From NCBI GenBank assembly GCA_937965785.1, contig CALCKT010000037.1:1-51849 (forward strand): a stretch of 51,849 nt of DNA. The letters run 5' to 3'. The notes under the pieces were generated by a model. It saw nothing but the letters and a program-made list of their open reading frames with translations, was not told the origin of the DNA and did no database searches. Below, in pieces: positions 23,280 to 32,325 of this stretch. Every line of letters begins with the position of its first letter. The stretch's first letter is position 1. The translations under genes and the position numbers were made by a program. The DNA comes from an uncultured Propionibacteriaceae bacterium. GTDB taxonomy: Bacteria > Actinomycetota > Actinomycetes > Propionibacteriales > Propionibacteriaceae.

Positions 23280-24554
23280 ATGCCTCGTCACACCATCAGC
23301 ACCATGATCGGGAAGCTCGTCAAACAGGTGGCACGGCTCAGGGGCAGTGGTTCGGCGTTGCCCGGGCTGGTGGTCGAGAGGATGGATCGCGGATACCTCA
23401 GGCGCACCCTGGAACCCCTCCCCGGCGGCGTCGTGCTGGTTTCGGGCACCAACGGCAAGACCACCACCACGAAGGTGGTCACCGAGCTGCTGCAGGCCGT
23501 CGGTTACAAGGTGTTCACCAACCGCACCGGATCGAACTTCTCCCGCGGCGTGATCTCCGAGCTGCTGCCGCTGGTCAACTGGCGCGGCAGACTCGATGCC
23601 GACATCGCCGTCCTGGAACTCGACGAGGCCTGGGCCGTGCACTTCGTCCGCCAGGTCAAACCGCGCATGAGCCTGTTCCTGAACGTGATGCGCGACCAGC
23701 TCGACCGGTTCGGTGAGATCGACACCGCCGCCGAGATGCTCGCCAAGAACGCCGAGGCCGCCACCGAGGCGGTGATCCTCAACCGCGACGACCCACGTGT
23801 CTACCGCATCCGGGAACGCGCCAAGGCCGAGGCCGTCTACTTCGGCACCACCGACGAACTGCTTGCCCTGATGCCCACCGACGACACCCTCAAGGGCGGC
23901 CAGGCCCAAGCCAACCACGAGGCCCACGCCGATGTGCTGCTGAAGGCCATCGACGGGCGACGCGCAACCTACGAGATCGACGGGACCGACCACGTCGTCG
24001 AGATGAGCCTGAACGGCGTCTACAACCTCATCAACGCCGCCGCCGCCCTGACCCTGGTGCGGCGGATCGTCGGCGACGCGGTGCCCACACAGAAACTCCT
24101 CGAGGCCCTCGGCAACGTGCGGCCCGCGTTCGGCCGCGGCGAGACCATCACCTACAAGGGTGTCCCGATGGAACTGGTGCTGGTGAAGAACCCCAGCGGT
24201 TTCCGGTTGTCGCTGCTGTCCTTCGCCGACGGCAGGGCGGACAACATGATCGCCATCAACGACAACTACGCCGACGGCCGCGACATCAGCTGGCTGTGGG
24301 ACGTCGACTTCACCCCCCTCGACTCCGTCGCTCTGGTCACCGGCACCCGCGCCGACGGGATGGCGCTGCGCCTGGCCTACGACGACGTCCCCGTCGGGGG
24401 GATGGAGGCCGACCTGCAGCGCGCCCTCGACCGTTTCGCCGCCCTCAACCCGGGCAGACCGAAACGCATCTACACCACATACACCGCCATGACAGCCCTG
24501 CGGAAACTGATGTCCGGGCTGGCCCTCGGCCAGGACCAGGAGGCGGTGGCATGA
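23280..24554 (+). CDS. murT: Lipid II isoglutaminyl synthase, MurT subunit
   Basis: 424 aa. The Mur-ligase-like central domain has the ATP loop VSGTNGKTTTTK (56-64 core), TGSNFSRG, LELDEAW and LNRDDPR, followed by the C-terminal MurT domain (DUF1727-type: LVKNPSGF, INDNYADGRDISWLWD). With GatD it amidates the D-Glu of lipid II stem peptides at the inner membrane face. The four-Cys zinc ribbon described in Gram-positive coccal MurT is absent: this protein contains no cysteine at all. Stop overlaps the gatD start (ATGA). Confidence 0.93.
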   Translation: MPRHTISTMIGKLVKQVARLRGSGSALPGLVVERMDRGYLRRTLEPLPGGVVLVSGTNGKTTTTKVVTELLQAVGYKVFTNRTGSNFSRGVISELLPLVNWRGRLDADIAVLELDEAWAVHFVRQVKPRMSLFLNVMRDQLDRFGEIDTAAEMLAKNAEAATEAVILNRDDPRVYRIRERAKAEAVYFGTTDELLALMPTDDTLKGGQAQANHEAHADVLLKAIDGRRATYEIDGTDHVVEMSLNGVYNLINAAAALTLVRRIVGDAVPTQKLLEALGNVRPAFGRGETITYKGVPMELVLVKNPSGFRLSLLSFADGRADNMIAINDNYADGRDISWLWDVDFTPLDSVALVTGTRADGMALRLAYDDVPVGGMEADLQRALDRFAALNPGRPKRIYTTYTAMTALRKLMSGLALGQDQEAVA

Positions 24555-25267
24555 TCCGCATCGTTCAGCTCTACCCGCGCGACATGAACCTCTACGGCGA
24601 CTGGGGCAACGCGCGCGTGCTCCAGAAACGCCTCCAGTGGCGGGGAATCGACGCCGAGATCGTCGACCACAACCCCGGCGATGACACCGACCTCGGATCC
24701 GGGGACATCTTCCTCGGCGGCGGCGGCCAGGACGCCGGGCAGGACAAGATCCAGGAAGACCTCCAACGCCACATCGACGAACTGGGCCGCCTCGTCGAGG
24801 ACGGCGCGCCGATGCTGCTGATCTGCGGCATGTACCAGCTGCTGGGACGCACCTTCGTCACCGGCGAGGGAAAGATCATCAAGGGCGTGGGCATCCTGCC
24901 GCTCGACACCCGCGCCGGCACCGACCGGCTGATCGGCAACGTCACCCTGGAATCCCCGGAGTTCGGGGAGGTCGTCGGTTACGAGAACCATTCCGGCCGC
25001 ACCTACGTCGACGACGGCCACGAGCCCCTCGGCAAGGTGCTGCGGGGAGCGGGCAACAACGGTGAGGACCAGCAGGAGGGGCTGCGGTACCGCAACGTGA
25101 TCGGCACCTACCTGCACGGCCCGATCCTGCCCGCCAACCCGAGGGTCGCGGACTTCCTGATCACCAAGGCCCTCGAACGTCGCGGCATGCCGGCGGACCT
25201 GGCGGCGCTGCCCGTCGACGAGGTCGCCGCGAAGGCCCACCGCACCGCCAAGAACCGCCCGCGATGA
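24551..25267 (+). CDS. gatD: Lipid II isoglutaminyl synthase, GatD glutamine amidotransferase subunit
   Basis: 238 aa, a CobQ/GATase-like fold. Nucleophile Cys92 in LLICGMYQLLG, catalytic His189 in IGTYLHGPILP, and the N-terminal IVQLYPRDMNLYGDWGN typical of GatD. It releases ammonia from Gln for MurT. The 4-base overlap with murT indicates coupled synthesis of the 1:1 complex. The next gene is convergent. Confidence 0.94.
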   Translation: MIRIVQLYPRDMNLYGDWGNARVLQKRLQWRGIDAEIVDHNPGDDTDLGSGDIFLGGGGQDAGQDKIQEDLQRHIDELGRLVEDGAPMLLICGMYQLLGRTFVTGEGKIIKGVGILPLDTRAGTDRLIGNVTLESPEFGEVVGYENHSGRTYVDDGHEPLGKVLRGAGNNGEDQQEGLRYRNVIGTYLHGPILPANPRVADFLITKALERRGMPADLAALPVDEVAAKAHRTAKNRPR

Positions 25268-25346
25268 AACCCCGGGGACGGGGTGGAGCCGACTGGCCGG
25301 GTCCTTGCCCCCTGCCATGCGGGATCTCACGGCCCGGGTGGCGCCG

Positions 25347-26108
25347 CTAATCGGGGAGCACCGGAACCTTGAGGATCCGGGGTTCGCGGGATTCCTCGAT
25401 CATCGAAGGGAGCGCCGCCGACAGGGTGATCACCCCGAACAGCATGGCGATCAGGAAGCCGTCCTTTCCGATGTTCGTGTACACGGCCATGGCCGTGCAG
25501 GTGATGGCCAGGGCGATGGGGCCTAGGAAGGTTCCGTTGGAGACCATCCTGAAGCTGAGCAGCGTCATCGCGACGACCGCGAGGCAGGGGATGAGTCCCG
25601 ATTCCAGGGCCGCTGTCGGGGTGACCCGGAAGGACAGGAAAAGGCAATCCAGCAACCCCGCGAATATCCCGGCCACCACCGACTTCAGGTGTCCCATCGG
25701 CTCGGGACTGTCGTCGGGAGGTGACGAGTGGCGCAGCAGCAGGGCCGCTCCCGCGGCGATGAAGGTGGCCCCGCCCATCCAGGGAAGCATCGACTTGAGC
25801 GGGGCGGCCATGGACAGCGGCAGGACCAGCAGGAGAGTGCCGGTGCCGGCCGAGAAGAGGGCCGCGGCATTCCCCTGGGAGAGGAACCCGATCACCACCG
25901 GGACGACGAGACCGAGGAGAATGCTGGCGGGAGGCGTCTGGGCCGGGCCGCCGGACGGCGACCCTCCGGGGACCGCGCTGAACAGGATAAGGGCGAAACC
26001 GAGGAGGGCCCCGGCCAGCAGGTTCGTCAGGCAACGGCAGAGGACGCCGACCGTGACGGGTTCCTCCAGGGTCACGTACAGCGGGGTCTCCTTCTTCGAT
26101 GCGTCCAT
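25347..26108 (-). CDS. Polytopic membrane protein of unknown function
   Basis: 253 aa with about eight hydrophobic segments: LLAGALLGFALILFSAV, SILLGLVVPVVIGFL, GTGTLLLVLPL, GGATFIAAGAALLL, SVVAGIFAGLLDCLF, IPCLAVVAMTLL, IALAITCTAMAVY and LIAMLFGVITL. The loop with HSSPPDDSPEP is exposed. No family signature recognised. ATG 26108 has GGGAGA 9 bases upstream. It stands alone, convergent with gatD. Confidence 0.75.
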   Translation of the reverse strand: MDASKKETPLYVTLEEPVTVGVLCRCLTNLLAGALLGFALILFSAVPGGSPSGGPAQTPPASILLGLVVPVVIGFLSQGNAAALFSAGTGTLLLVLPLSMAAPLKSMLPWMGGATFIAAGAALLLRHSSPPDDSPEPMGHLKSVVAGIFAGLLDCLFLSFRVTPTAALESGLIPCLAVVAMTLLSFRMVSNGTFLGPIALAITCTAMAVYTNIGKDGFLIAMLFGVITLSAALPSMIEESREPRILKVPVLPD

Positions 26109-26765
26109 GCCTGTCTCCCAACGACGGTGTCCACGGGGGAGGCGCTGATCGATGCGCTATGCGCTCCCCGACAACAAATTATTACCGGAGCGGGTCGGGG
26201 ACGCGCGACTCCGCGGCGGGTCCCGGGCCGAAATTTTTTTCAACCCCGCAGGGTGGGACTCAAACACCCACCGGGCAGGGGAAACCCCGGGAAAAATCGG
26301 CGTGCAGGGTTGAAGGTGACCCCCTCGCCTCTTAGTGTGGAGACACCGGAGCTTGCGGAAGTAAATCATTTGCCGGGACGTGTGCGGACGCGCCGAACGG
26401 AACGGCTCGTGTTTCCGCGACAAAACTGAATGTCCAGATGATCACGTGCCCACCAGTGGGCACCGGTTCGAGTCGGTGAACCCCGGATTCCCGGCGTCGC
26501 CGACTCGGCGAACGCGAAAGACGTTCGAGACGGATCGACAGGAGCAGAATCAGTGCTTTCCCACAAACCCAGATTCCCCTCAGGGTGATCAAACCCTCGG
26601 GTTCAGCCCTGCCCTGAGCCGGGCCGTTGAACCGGTGAAACCGCGGCCGGGACGCGATTTCCGCATCCATTCGGGATGCGTTTCTCGGAAAATCTTCTTC
26701 CACCCCTCACAGCTGTCCCGCCTTTGGTGAAGTGTGCCCAAAATCCAAGAGACAAGGATCAAACA
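26109..26765. other. 657-base intergenic region with hairpins
   Basis: No supported gene. A GC-rich stem ending at 26230 is followed by AAATTTTTTT (26231-26240), terminator-like on the + strand although no + gene precedes it, so a small RNA is possible. Also seen: GGTGGG-N9-CCCACC (26252-26272), the perfect hairpin GTGCCCA-CCAG-TGGGCAC (26446-26463) and a single CTCAGGG at 26579. The rest is probably a long leader for the gene at 26766. Confidence 0.5.
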
Positions 26766-27257
26766 ATGACCATTGAAAAACCCGGAATGTCGCGTCGTCA
26801 TTTGCTGAGAACCGCCGCCATCGGTGTGCCCGCCATGGGTGTGCTGAGCGCGGTGAACCTGTTCGGCGCCCCCGCGGCGAAGGCAACCAAGCTGACCGTT
26901 GACGGCATGTGGGGAATGGGAACCTCGCTGGCCCTGGAGAAATTCCTCGGGCAGATCGTGTTCCGCGGGATAAGACTCAACCAGGGCGGGTGGATCCGCA
27001 GCCAGCCCGCCTCTTGGGCATCGGTGAATCCCGGCCTGGGATCGGCCTGGGAATGGGTTCCCGACGATAAAGCGAGCGGCTCGGCGACCATCGCCTTGAT
27101 GCAGCGCTGGCTGGGGGTCGGTGATGACGGGCTGATCGGCCCCACCACCATCCGGGCCCTGCAGGCCCACTACGGGACGATCACCGACGGCGTCCTGGAC
27201 GAGGGCTCCCCGACCATCGCCGCGCTCCAGGACGAGATCAACAAGCACGTCGGATGA
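26766..27257 (+). CDS. Tat-exported peptidoglycan-binding protein without catalytic domain
   Basis: 163 aa. The Tat signal MSRRHLLRTAAIGVPAMGVL (8-27) is nearly the same as in the two NlpC/P60 proteins, but the mature part goes straight into the wall-binding repeats (VDGMWGMGTSLALEKFLG, DDGLIGPTTIRALQAHYG, then DGVLDEGSPTIAALQ). The 120-residue peptidase domain is absent, probably by deletion after duplication. It could act as a wall-occupying decoy, lectin-like spacer or scaffold; these are inferences. AAGGA lies 9 bases before the ATG. A fossil copy of its 3' end follows. Confidence 0.82.
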   Translation: MTIEKPGMSRRHLLRTAAIGVPAMGVLSAVNLFGAPAAKATKLTVDGMWGMGTSLALEKFLGQIVFRGIRLNQGGWIRSQPASWASVNPGLGSAWEWVPDDKASGSATIALMQRWLGVGDDGLIGPTTIRALQAHYGTITDGVLDEGSPTIAALQDEINKHVG

Positions 27258-27331
27258 GGTGGCCCGCGCAGGTCCGGGGGAGGACGGCCGCACCGGTCGC
27301 CTCGATCTCCGCCCCGGGCCTGCGCGTTCCA

Positions 27332-27438
27332 GGTGTCGCCACCATCATGGCCGCTACGGGCTCGCCCGGGACGGCGTCCTGGACGAGGGCTCCCCGACCA
27401 TCGCCGCGCTCCAGGAAGAAATCAACCAGTACCTCTGA
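27332..27438 (+). pseudogene. Decayed duplicate of the 3' end of the wall-binding gene
   Basis: From 27370 a 47-base stretch is identical to 27186-27232 of the gene before it, and translation continues in the matching frame as DGVLDEGSPTIAALQEEIN to a stop at 27436-27438. The 38 bases before it are only loosely alignable (ACCATC...CTACGGG). No start codon or signal remains. The 349-base gap to the next gene otherwise holds only its promoter. Confidence 0.7.
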
Positions 27439-27594
27439 CCAGCGCGACGACACCGGGCGCTTCGGAGTCGTATCAGCGGTGGCGTCCTGACCTGATCCTC
27501 GGTGGCGGTGAAACAGCGGTTGCGCAACCGTGTGCTTTGCGCGAGCCCCCTCCATCGGTTCTGGGCCCGGTCCCCGGGGCGGCTGATCATCCGA

Positions 27595-27600
27595 TAGCCT
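27595..27600 (+). promoter_or_regulatory. -10 element of leaderless HEAT-protein promoter
   Basis: TAGCCT followed by CAATGG and GTG 27607, the TAnnnT-N6-start layout. Confidence 0.5.
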
Positions 27601-27606
27601 CAATGG

Positions 27607-30600
27607 GTGCCCCTGCCATCGTTGCCGGCCCTGAACCGCAGCCTGCCCGTCACGTCGCACTCCAGCCGGGTGCACCACGTCGTGAAACTCGTCCGCGCGC
27701 ACGCCGACGATCCGCGGCTACGGGTGCTGCTCAACGCCTTGGCGGGGAAGTCCAGCTACCACGCCCTGCTGGCGGTGGAGGCCGCCAAGGCGCTGGGCGA
27801 CGAGGACCGGCTGCGGGAACTCGCCAAGCACTCGTCGCGGCGCGTCCGGCTCCGGGCCGCGGCCTGTCTTCCCCTCAGGGTGAAGGATCCGGAGGCCTTT
27901 GCCGCCGACTACGCGACCCGGCCGATCGGGGAGCGGCGACGCCTTCGCCGCCGGATCATCGACGAGGGCCATCACGAACTGGCGGCGGCGCTGCTGGCGG
28001 CCCCCCTGCCCGACCGGGAACGCGCAGGGTTGTTGATCGCCTGCGACCCCGAGGTCGTCGCGGATCACATGCCCGAACTGGGCGACCTGGTGCCGAACCT
28101 GGCGGCCCTGGCGAACCGGCATCCCGACGCCCTGCTGGCCGAGCTGCGTCGTCGTCTCGAGGGGGCACCGACGGATCGCCGCTCCGCGATCTGGTTGTGG
28201 GCCGCGCCCGCCGCACGTCACCTGGCCCACAACCGTCCCCGGGAACTGGCGCTCCTGCTGGCCGCCTCGGAGGCCTCGCAGGGGCTGCCGCCGCTGTTTC
28301 GTGGCGTCGCCGGGACGCTGCTGAACGCTGCCCCCGAGGAGATGTCCCGGCTCTTGGCGGCCACCCCAACCGACTGGCTCTGGGGTGGCGTCGTGCTGCG
28401 CAAACAGGTGCGCCGGCGTTTCCGGGAACTGAACCGGGAACAACGCGCCCGTATCCTGCGCGCCGAACGCAACGACGACCGCCGGGTGGCCGACCTCCTG
28501 CGGGGCCTGCCGCCACGGGAACGGGCCCAGGCCTTCAGCGACGCCTACGAGGGTGTCGAGCTGCGCGACCGGGAATGGAGCGAGGAACTGCTCGACGCCC
28601 TGCCCCGGGAGCTGCGGGAGACCGAGGCGGCCCGGATGGCGGCGCTGCCCGTCAACCAGGCGCGGGGAGATCAGCTGTGGCTGGCCGCCTGCCTCGCTCC
28701 CGGCGAGGCCATCACCGTCGCCGAACCCTGCCTGAACTCCAGCGACGCCGAGGAACGCGGAGCCGCCTGGCGGGCGGTCCTAGCAGCCGCGCTGCGCAGC
28801 CGCGACCCGCGGGCGGTGGTGGTCGCGTTCGCTCGCATCGAGGCCCTGGCAGGTGAACAGGACCCGGTGCGGAACACGGCGATGTCGGCCCTCGCGGTGG
28901 CCAGCGGCCGGACCCTCGAGCTGATCCCCATCGAACGCCTGAAGAAGCTGGCGGGCATACTGATCGACGCCCGCGACACATCCTCCGCCACCTTCATGAA
29001 CCTGCAGGGCGCGCTCTGGCGGCTGCTGGTCCACCGGGCCCAGCTGGGGGAACCGGTCCAGGAGCAGGTGGAGCTGCTGGCCTGGCTGCCCGGTTCCTGC
29101 TCCGCCCGGGCGGTCCTTGCCGCCGGCCGGGTCCTGGGCGTGGGCGGGAAACTGTTCCTGCCCATCCCGGCCGCCGCCGCGAAAACCCTGGTGGCGGGAT
29201 TCTCGCAGACCTTCAGGACCGAGGCCGACCGGGGAGAATACGACCAGGTGAACTGCCTGGCCGTGCTGCTGGGCCGCGACCGCCACGACCTGCCGGAGAT
29301 CACCGGCATCCTGCGCCGGGCCATCAGATCCCACGACCCCAACACCATCGACCGCGCAATCCTGGTGTGGCTGGCGCCCCCGCGGACCCGCGGCGAAAGG
29401 CTGGCGGGACTGCTGAAACTCGATCCCTCGTTCGCGACCCTCGGACACGTCCAGGCGGACATCTGCCGTCACCGTCCCGATCTGGCAGCCATTTTGTACC
29501 GGAAGATCCCGATCTCCGGGCGCCTGCACGACGATACCCCCTATGTCGGGATCGCCCCGGGGCCCTTCGACGGGTGGCTGCCCGAGCAGAGCCGCTCCTA
29601 CTCGCAGGCCCTGGCCAGGTTCGTCGACGACGAAACCCAGGACCGGTGGCGGCGGCTGGCCGCCGTCGAGGTGCTGGGCCGGCTTCCCTGGCTCGCCCCC
29701 GACGCGCTCGAACCGGACAGCCCGGAAACCGTGATCCGGGAGGCGCAGCTGACGGCGGCGTTCCGGTCTCCCGCGGTGGAGTGGTCGCTGACGGATTTTT
29801 TGACCGTGCTGGACACCGACCTCGCCCCGGCCGCGATGCTGGCCGCCAACCGTGTCATCGACGAACTGCCGCCCGCCGAGACCACCGAGGCGCTGATGGT
29901 CGTCGCCACCGACCAGTGGCGGAAGGTGAACGTCCGCAAACAGGCCGTGCGGCAGGTGGCGCGCCTGCACCGTCCCGAGGCCGCCGAAATGCTGGTTGAC
30001 CTGGCAATGGATGTCACCATCCACCGTGACGTGCGGCTGGCGGCGACCGCAGGGCTGATCGAACTCCTCGGCGACGAATGGGCGTGGGAGGCGCTGTCCG
30101 AGGCCGCGGCGGGTGGTCGCGAGTCCGCCATCGTCCTGGCCGGCATCGACCCGGGCCGGATGTCGGCCAGGCACCGGGGCAGGTTCGGGGAGATCCTCGC
30201 GAAGGCCTGGCCGGAACCGGCACTGGTGGACGCCCTGCCCAAGTGGGGTTTCTGGACCCCGAAGATCACCGGGCGAATCGTCGAACTGCTCTCCTCGAAG
30301 GAGATTCCCGTCCGGGAGGCCGCGGTCCGGGCGCTGGGCAGCGCGGGTTCCGGGTTGCGCTGGGGCATGCTGCTGGTGGCGGTGGCCGGGATCGCCGCGG
30401 CAGCAGCGGACGAGCCGGACGATTCCATGGAGGAACTTCCCAACCAGCGCCTGCTGGAGGACGTGGTCGCCGCTCTCCTGCCGTACGGCCCCCGGGTCCG
30501 GATGGAGCGGCGCGCCCGGTTGAAGGAACTGGCCGCGGCCCTGGCGGCCTTCCCGCACACGGCCCGGCAGCACTGGCAGGTGCTGCTGGCCGCCACCGAC

Positions 30601-30924
30601 TGGAACGATCCGCTGGCCGATCTGACCGAGCTCGCCGAGGTCGTCACCGATCCGCTGCGCGCCCGCGAACTTCTCGAACTCACCCAGCAGACGCTCGAAG
30701 AGCTGCGTGAGGCGCGGCTGCACGTCGATTTCGCCGAGGTCACCGACGAACTGCTGGCCCGCGGCGACCCGGTCGGGGGAGCGATCGCCCTGGCGCTGCT
30801 GGGGCACGCGGGCGAAGAGGTGGGCTGGGACGACGCCTGGCGCGCCCGGCTGCGAACCGCCCGCTCCCACCCGGTGCCGGCCGTCGCCGCCTGGGCCCGG
30901 GAAATCCACGTCGGCCCCCGGTAG
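27607..30924 (+). CDS. 1105-aa HEAT-repeat-like alpha-solenoid protein
   Basis: A very long Leu/Ala/Arg-rich helical protein with no signal peptide and no enzyme motif. Repeated units such as VRLRAAACLPLR, RKQAVRQVARLHRPEAAEMLVDLAMD, RDVRLAATAGLIELLGDE and VREAAVRALGSAGSG fit HEAT/armadillo helices along most of the length, strongest at 80-110 and 780-960. One hydrophobic stretch (RWGMLLVAVAGIAAAAA, near 925) is probably a buried helix. Such solenoids bind protein or nucleic acid partners. GTG 27607 is used; ATG 27602 is in another frame. Stands alone, convergent with an MFS gene. Confidence 0.8.
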   Translation: MPLPSLPALNRSLPVTSHSSRVHHVVKLVRAHADDPRLRVLLNALAGKSSYHALLAVEAAKALGDEDRLRELAKHSSRRVRLRAAACLPLRVKDPEAFAADYATRPIGERRRLRRRIIDEGHHELAAALLAAPLPDRERAGLLIACDPEVVADHMPELGDLVPNLAALANRHPDALLAELRRRLEGAPTDRRSAIWLWAAPAARHLAHNRPRELALLLAASEASQGLPPLFRGVAGTLLNAAPEEMSRLLAATPTDWLWGGVVLRKQVRRRFRELNREQRARILRAERNDDRRVADLLRGLPPRERAQAFSDAYEGVELRDREWSEELLDALPRELRETEAARMAALPVNQARGDQLWLAACLAPGEAITVAEPCLNSSDAEERGAAWRAVLAAALRSRDPRAVVVAFARIEALAGEQDPVRNTAMSALAVASGRTLELIPIERLKKLAGILIDARDTSSATFMNLQGALWRLLVHRAQLGEPVQEQVELLAWLPGSCSARAVLAAGRVLGVGGKLFLPIPAAAAKTLVAGFSQTFRTEADRGEYDQVNCLAVLLGRDRHDLPEITGILRRAIRSHDPNTIDRAILVWLAPPRTRGERLAGLLKLDPSFATLGHVQADICRHRPDLAAILYRKIPISGRLHDDTPYVGIAPGPFDGWLPEQSRSYSQALARFVDDETQDRWRRLAAVEVLGRLPWLAPDALEPDSPETVIREAQLTAAFRSPAVEWSLTDFLTVLDTDLAPAAMLAANRVIDELPPAETTEALMVVATDQWRKVNVRKQAVRQVARLHRPEAAEMLVDLAMDVTIHRDVRLAATAGLIELLGDEWAWEALSEAAAGGRESAIVLAGIDPGRMSARHRGRFGEILAKAWPEPALVDALPKWGFWTPKITGRIVELLSSKEIPVREAAVRALGSAGSGLRWGMLLVAVAGIAAAAADEPDDSMEELPNQRLLEDVVAALLPYGPRVRMERRARLKELAAALAAFPHTARQHWQVLLAATDWNDPLADLTELAEVVTDPLRARELLELTQQTLEELREARLHVDFAEVTDELLARGDPVGGAIALALLGHAGEEVGWDDAWRARLRTARSHPVPAVAAWAREIHVGPR

Positions 30925-30965
30925 CCACTTCGTCCCGACCTCCCGTCCCGACCCCGGCCCCTCCC

Positions 30966-31054
30966 GTCGTTATGTCATTTGGAAAGAATTTGTACCGTAC
31001 ACGCCACAAAATCTTTCACGATCTCGACAGAACCTTTCCAAATGACATAACGAC
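30966..31054. repeat. 89-bp AT-rich palindromic element with 21-bp perfect arms
   Basis: Bases 30966-30986 are the exact reverse complement of 31034-31054 (arms begin GTCGTTATGTCATTTGG). Inside, 30982-30993 and 31006-31017 are a second inverted pair (GAAAGAATTTGT / ACAAAATCTTTC, one mismatch), with TGTAC-C-GTACA at 30991-31001. It is AT-rich in a GC-rich setting and sits between two convergent genes. It may be a bidirectional terminator or a miniature mobile element; no flanking target duplication is evident. Confidence 0.85.
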
Positions 31055-31068
31055 ATCGAGGGTGGGGG

Positions 31069-32310
31069 TCAGTGGGTGGTTCGTGGGGCCGTCGGGGTGG
31101 GAGGCCAGACCAACAGCGCCCACACCTGCGCGATTCCCGACAGCAGCAGCACCCCGGCACACGCGAGGGCCAGCAGAGCGGGACAGACGTGCGGAAGAAG
31201 CAGCCCGCAGGCCCAGATGAGGACGAACCCGCCCGCCAGCTCGCTCGAACTGGAAACCGCCATGGCGCGACCCAGGAAGTGTTTCGGCAGCACCTTCACA
31301 CATCCGACGAACCAGAGGTTCATCGCCATCCCCAATGCGACGGCCGCCAGGAAGAACCCGGCGACCACCACCGCACCGGGCAGGCCGAGACCCGGCGGGA
31401 GAAAAGCGACGGCGGCCACCGCGGAACAGACGGAGGAGACCAGCAGCGGCCTCGAATCGGGAACCCAGCGGGTCGCGACACCACCCACCAGCAGGCCCGC
31501 GACATGGGCGGTGGAGAACATCGCCCAGCCGGCGGCACCGCCGTAACTGCGGGCGGCCAGCACGGGCCCGAGCAGCTGATAACCGGATAGCCACGCGCCG
31601 GCCGCGAGGAAACCACAGACGGCGCAGGCCACCAGCCACGGCGAGCCCCGCAGGAGCGCACGAAACCCCCCGGCAGAAACCCCGGCATCCGATTCGTCTA
31701 CATCGCCGCCGGCAGGACCGGAACCTTTCCCGACCGCCAGCAGGAGTGCCGCGGAGAGCAGGAAGGTCGTCGCGTCGACCAGGACGGCCACTTCGGCGGA
31801 GACCACGCTGATCAGGACACCGGCGACGGCCGGCGAGGCGATCCGCGCCAGATTGACCAGCGTCGCCTGCGTCGCGACGGCCCTGGTCAACTCCTCGCCC
31901 TCGACGACCTCGGCGATCATCCGCCGCGACGACGGAAGGGTCAGGGAGGACAACGCCTCCCCCAGGAACAACAGACCGCCGATCACGACGATGCTCGACC
32001 TGGCGTGCAGCAGACCCACCCAGAGCAGAACCTGCACCACACCCGCCAGGCACCGCAGCACCTGGGTGGTGCGGATCGGGCTGCGTCCCCGGTCCGCCAG
32101 GACACCCCCCGCGAGGGTCATCACCACCGGGGCCAGCGCACCCACCGCCAGCACGGCCGAGAACTTCGCCACCCCGTCGCGGTCACCCAGCAGCGCGAAG
32201 GCCACCGCTATGGGGGCGATGCCGCTGCCGAACGCATTGAGCGCCTGCGCCACCGAGACGACCAGCACTTGCCTCGCGTGGGAGCCGGTGGGGCCGGCCC
32301 GTTTCGTCAC
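31069..32310 (-). CDS. MFS exporter (MFS_3/EntS-like)
   Basis: 413 aa with about 12 hydrophobic helices. LAGGVLADRGRSPIRTTQVLR is the MFS loop 2-3 signature; SSRRMIAEVVEGEELTRAVATQATLVNLARIASPAVAGVL matches the loop and helix of the enterobactin-exporter-like subgroup, so drug or siderophore efflux is possible. GTG 32310 with AGAAG upstream. The YchJ-type gene ends 15 bases upstream, so the two may be co-transcribed from the YchJ promoter. Confidence 0.85.
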   Translation of the reverse strand: MTKRAGPTGSHARQVLVVSVAQALNAFGSGIAPIAVAFALLGDRDGVAKFSAVLAVGALAPVVMTLAGGVLADRGRSPIRTTQVLRCLAGVVQVLLWVGLLHARSSIVVIGGLLFLGEALSSLTLPSSRRMIAEVVEGEELTRAVATQATLVNLARIASPAVAGVLISVVSAEVAVLVDATTFLLSAALLLAVGKGSGPAGGDVDESDAGVSAGGFRALLRGSPWLVACAVCGFLAAGAWLSGYQLLGPVLAARSYGGAAGWAMFSTAHVAGLLVGGVATRWVPDSRPLLVSSVCSAVAAVAFLPPGLGLPGAVVVAGFFLAAVALGMAMNLWFVGCVKVLPKHFLGRAMAVSSSSELAGGFVLIWACGLLLPHVCPALLALACAGVLLLSGIAQVWALLVWPPTPTAPRTTH

Positions 32311-32325
32311 GTCTTCTCGTGCCCC

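Noticed and set aside
22434..26354. Shared word GTGYGGAGACACYGGAGYT at 22434 and 26335
   Set aside because: 16 of 19 matches between two sites in 52 kb is expected many times by chance; no third copy seen.
26446..26520. tRNA-like T-loop sequence GGTTCGAGTC after a GC hairpin
   Set aside because: The flanking bases do not make a 5-bp T stem with a 7-base loop, and no acceptor or D arm can be folded upstream.
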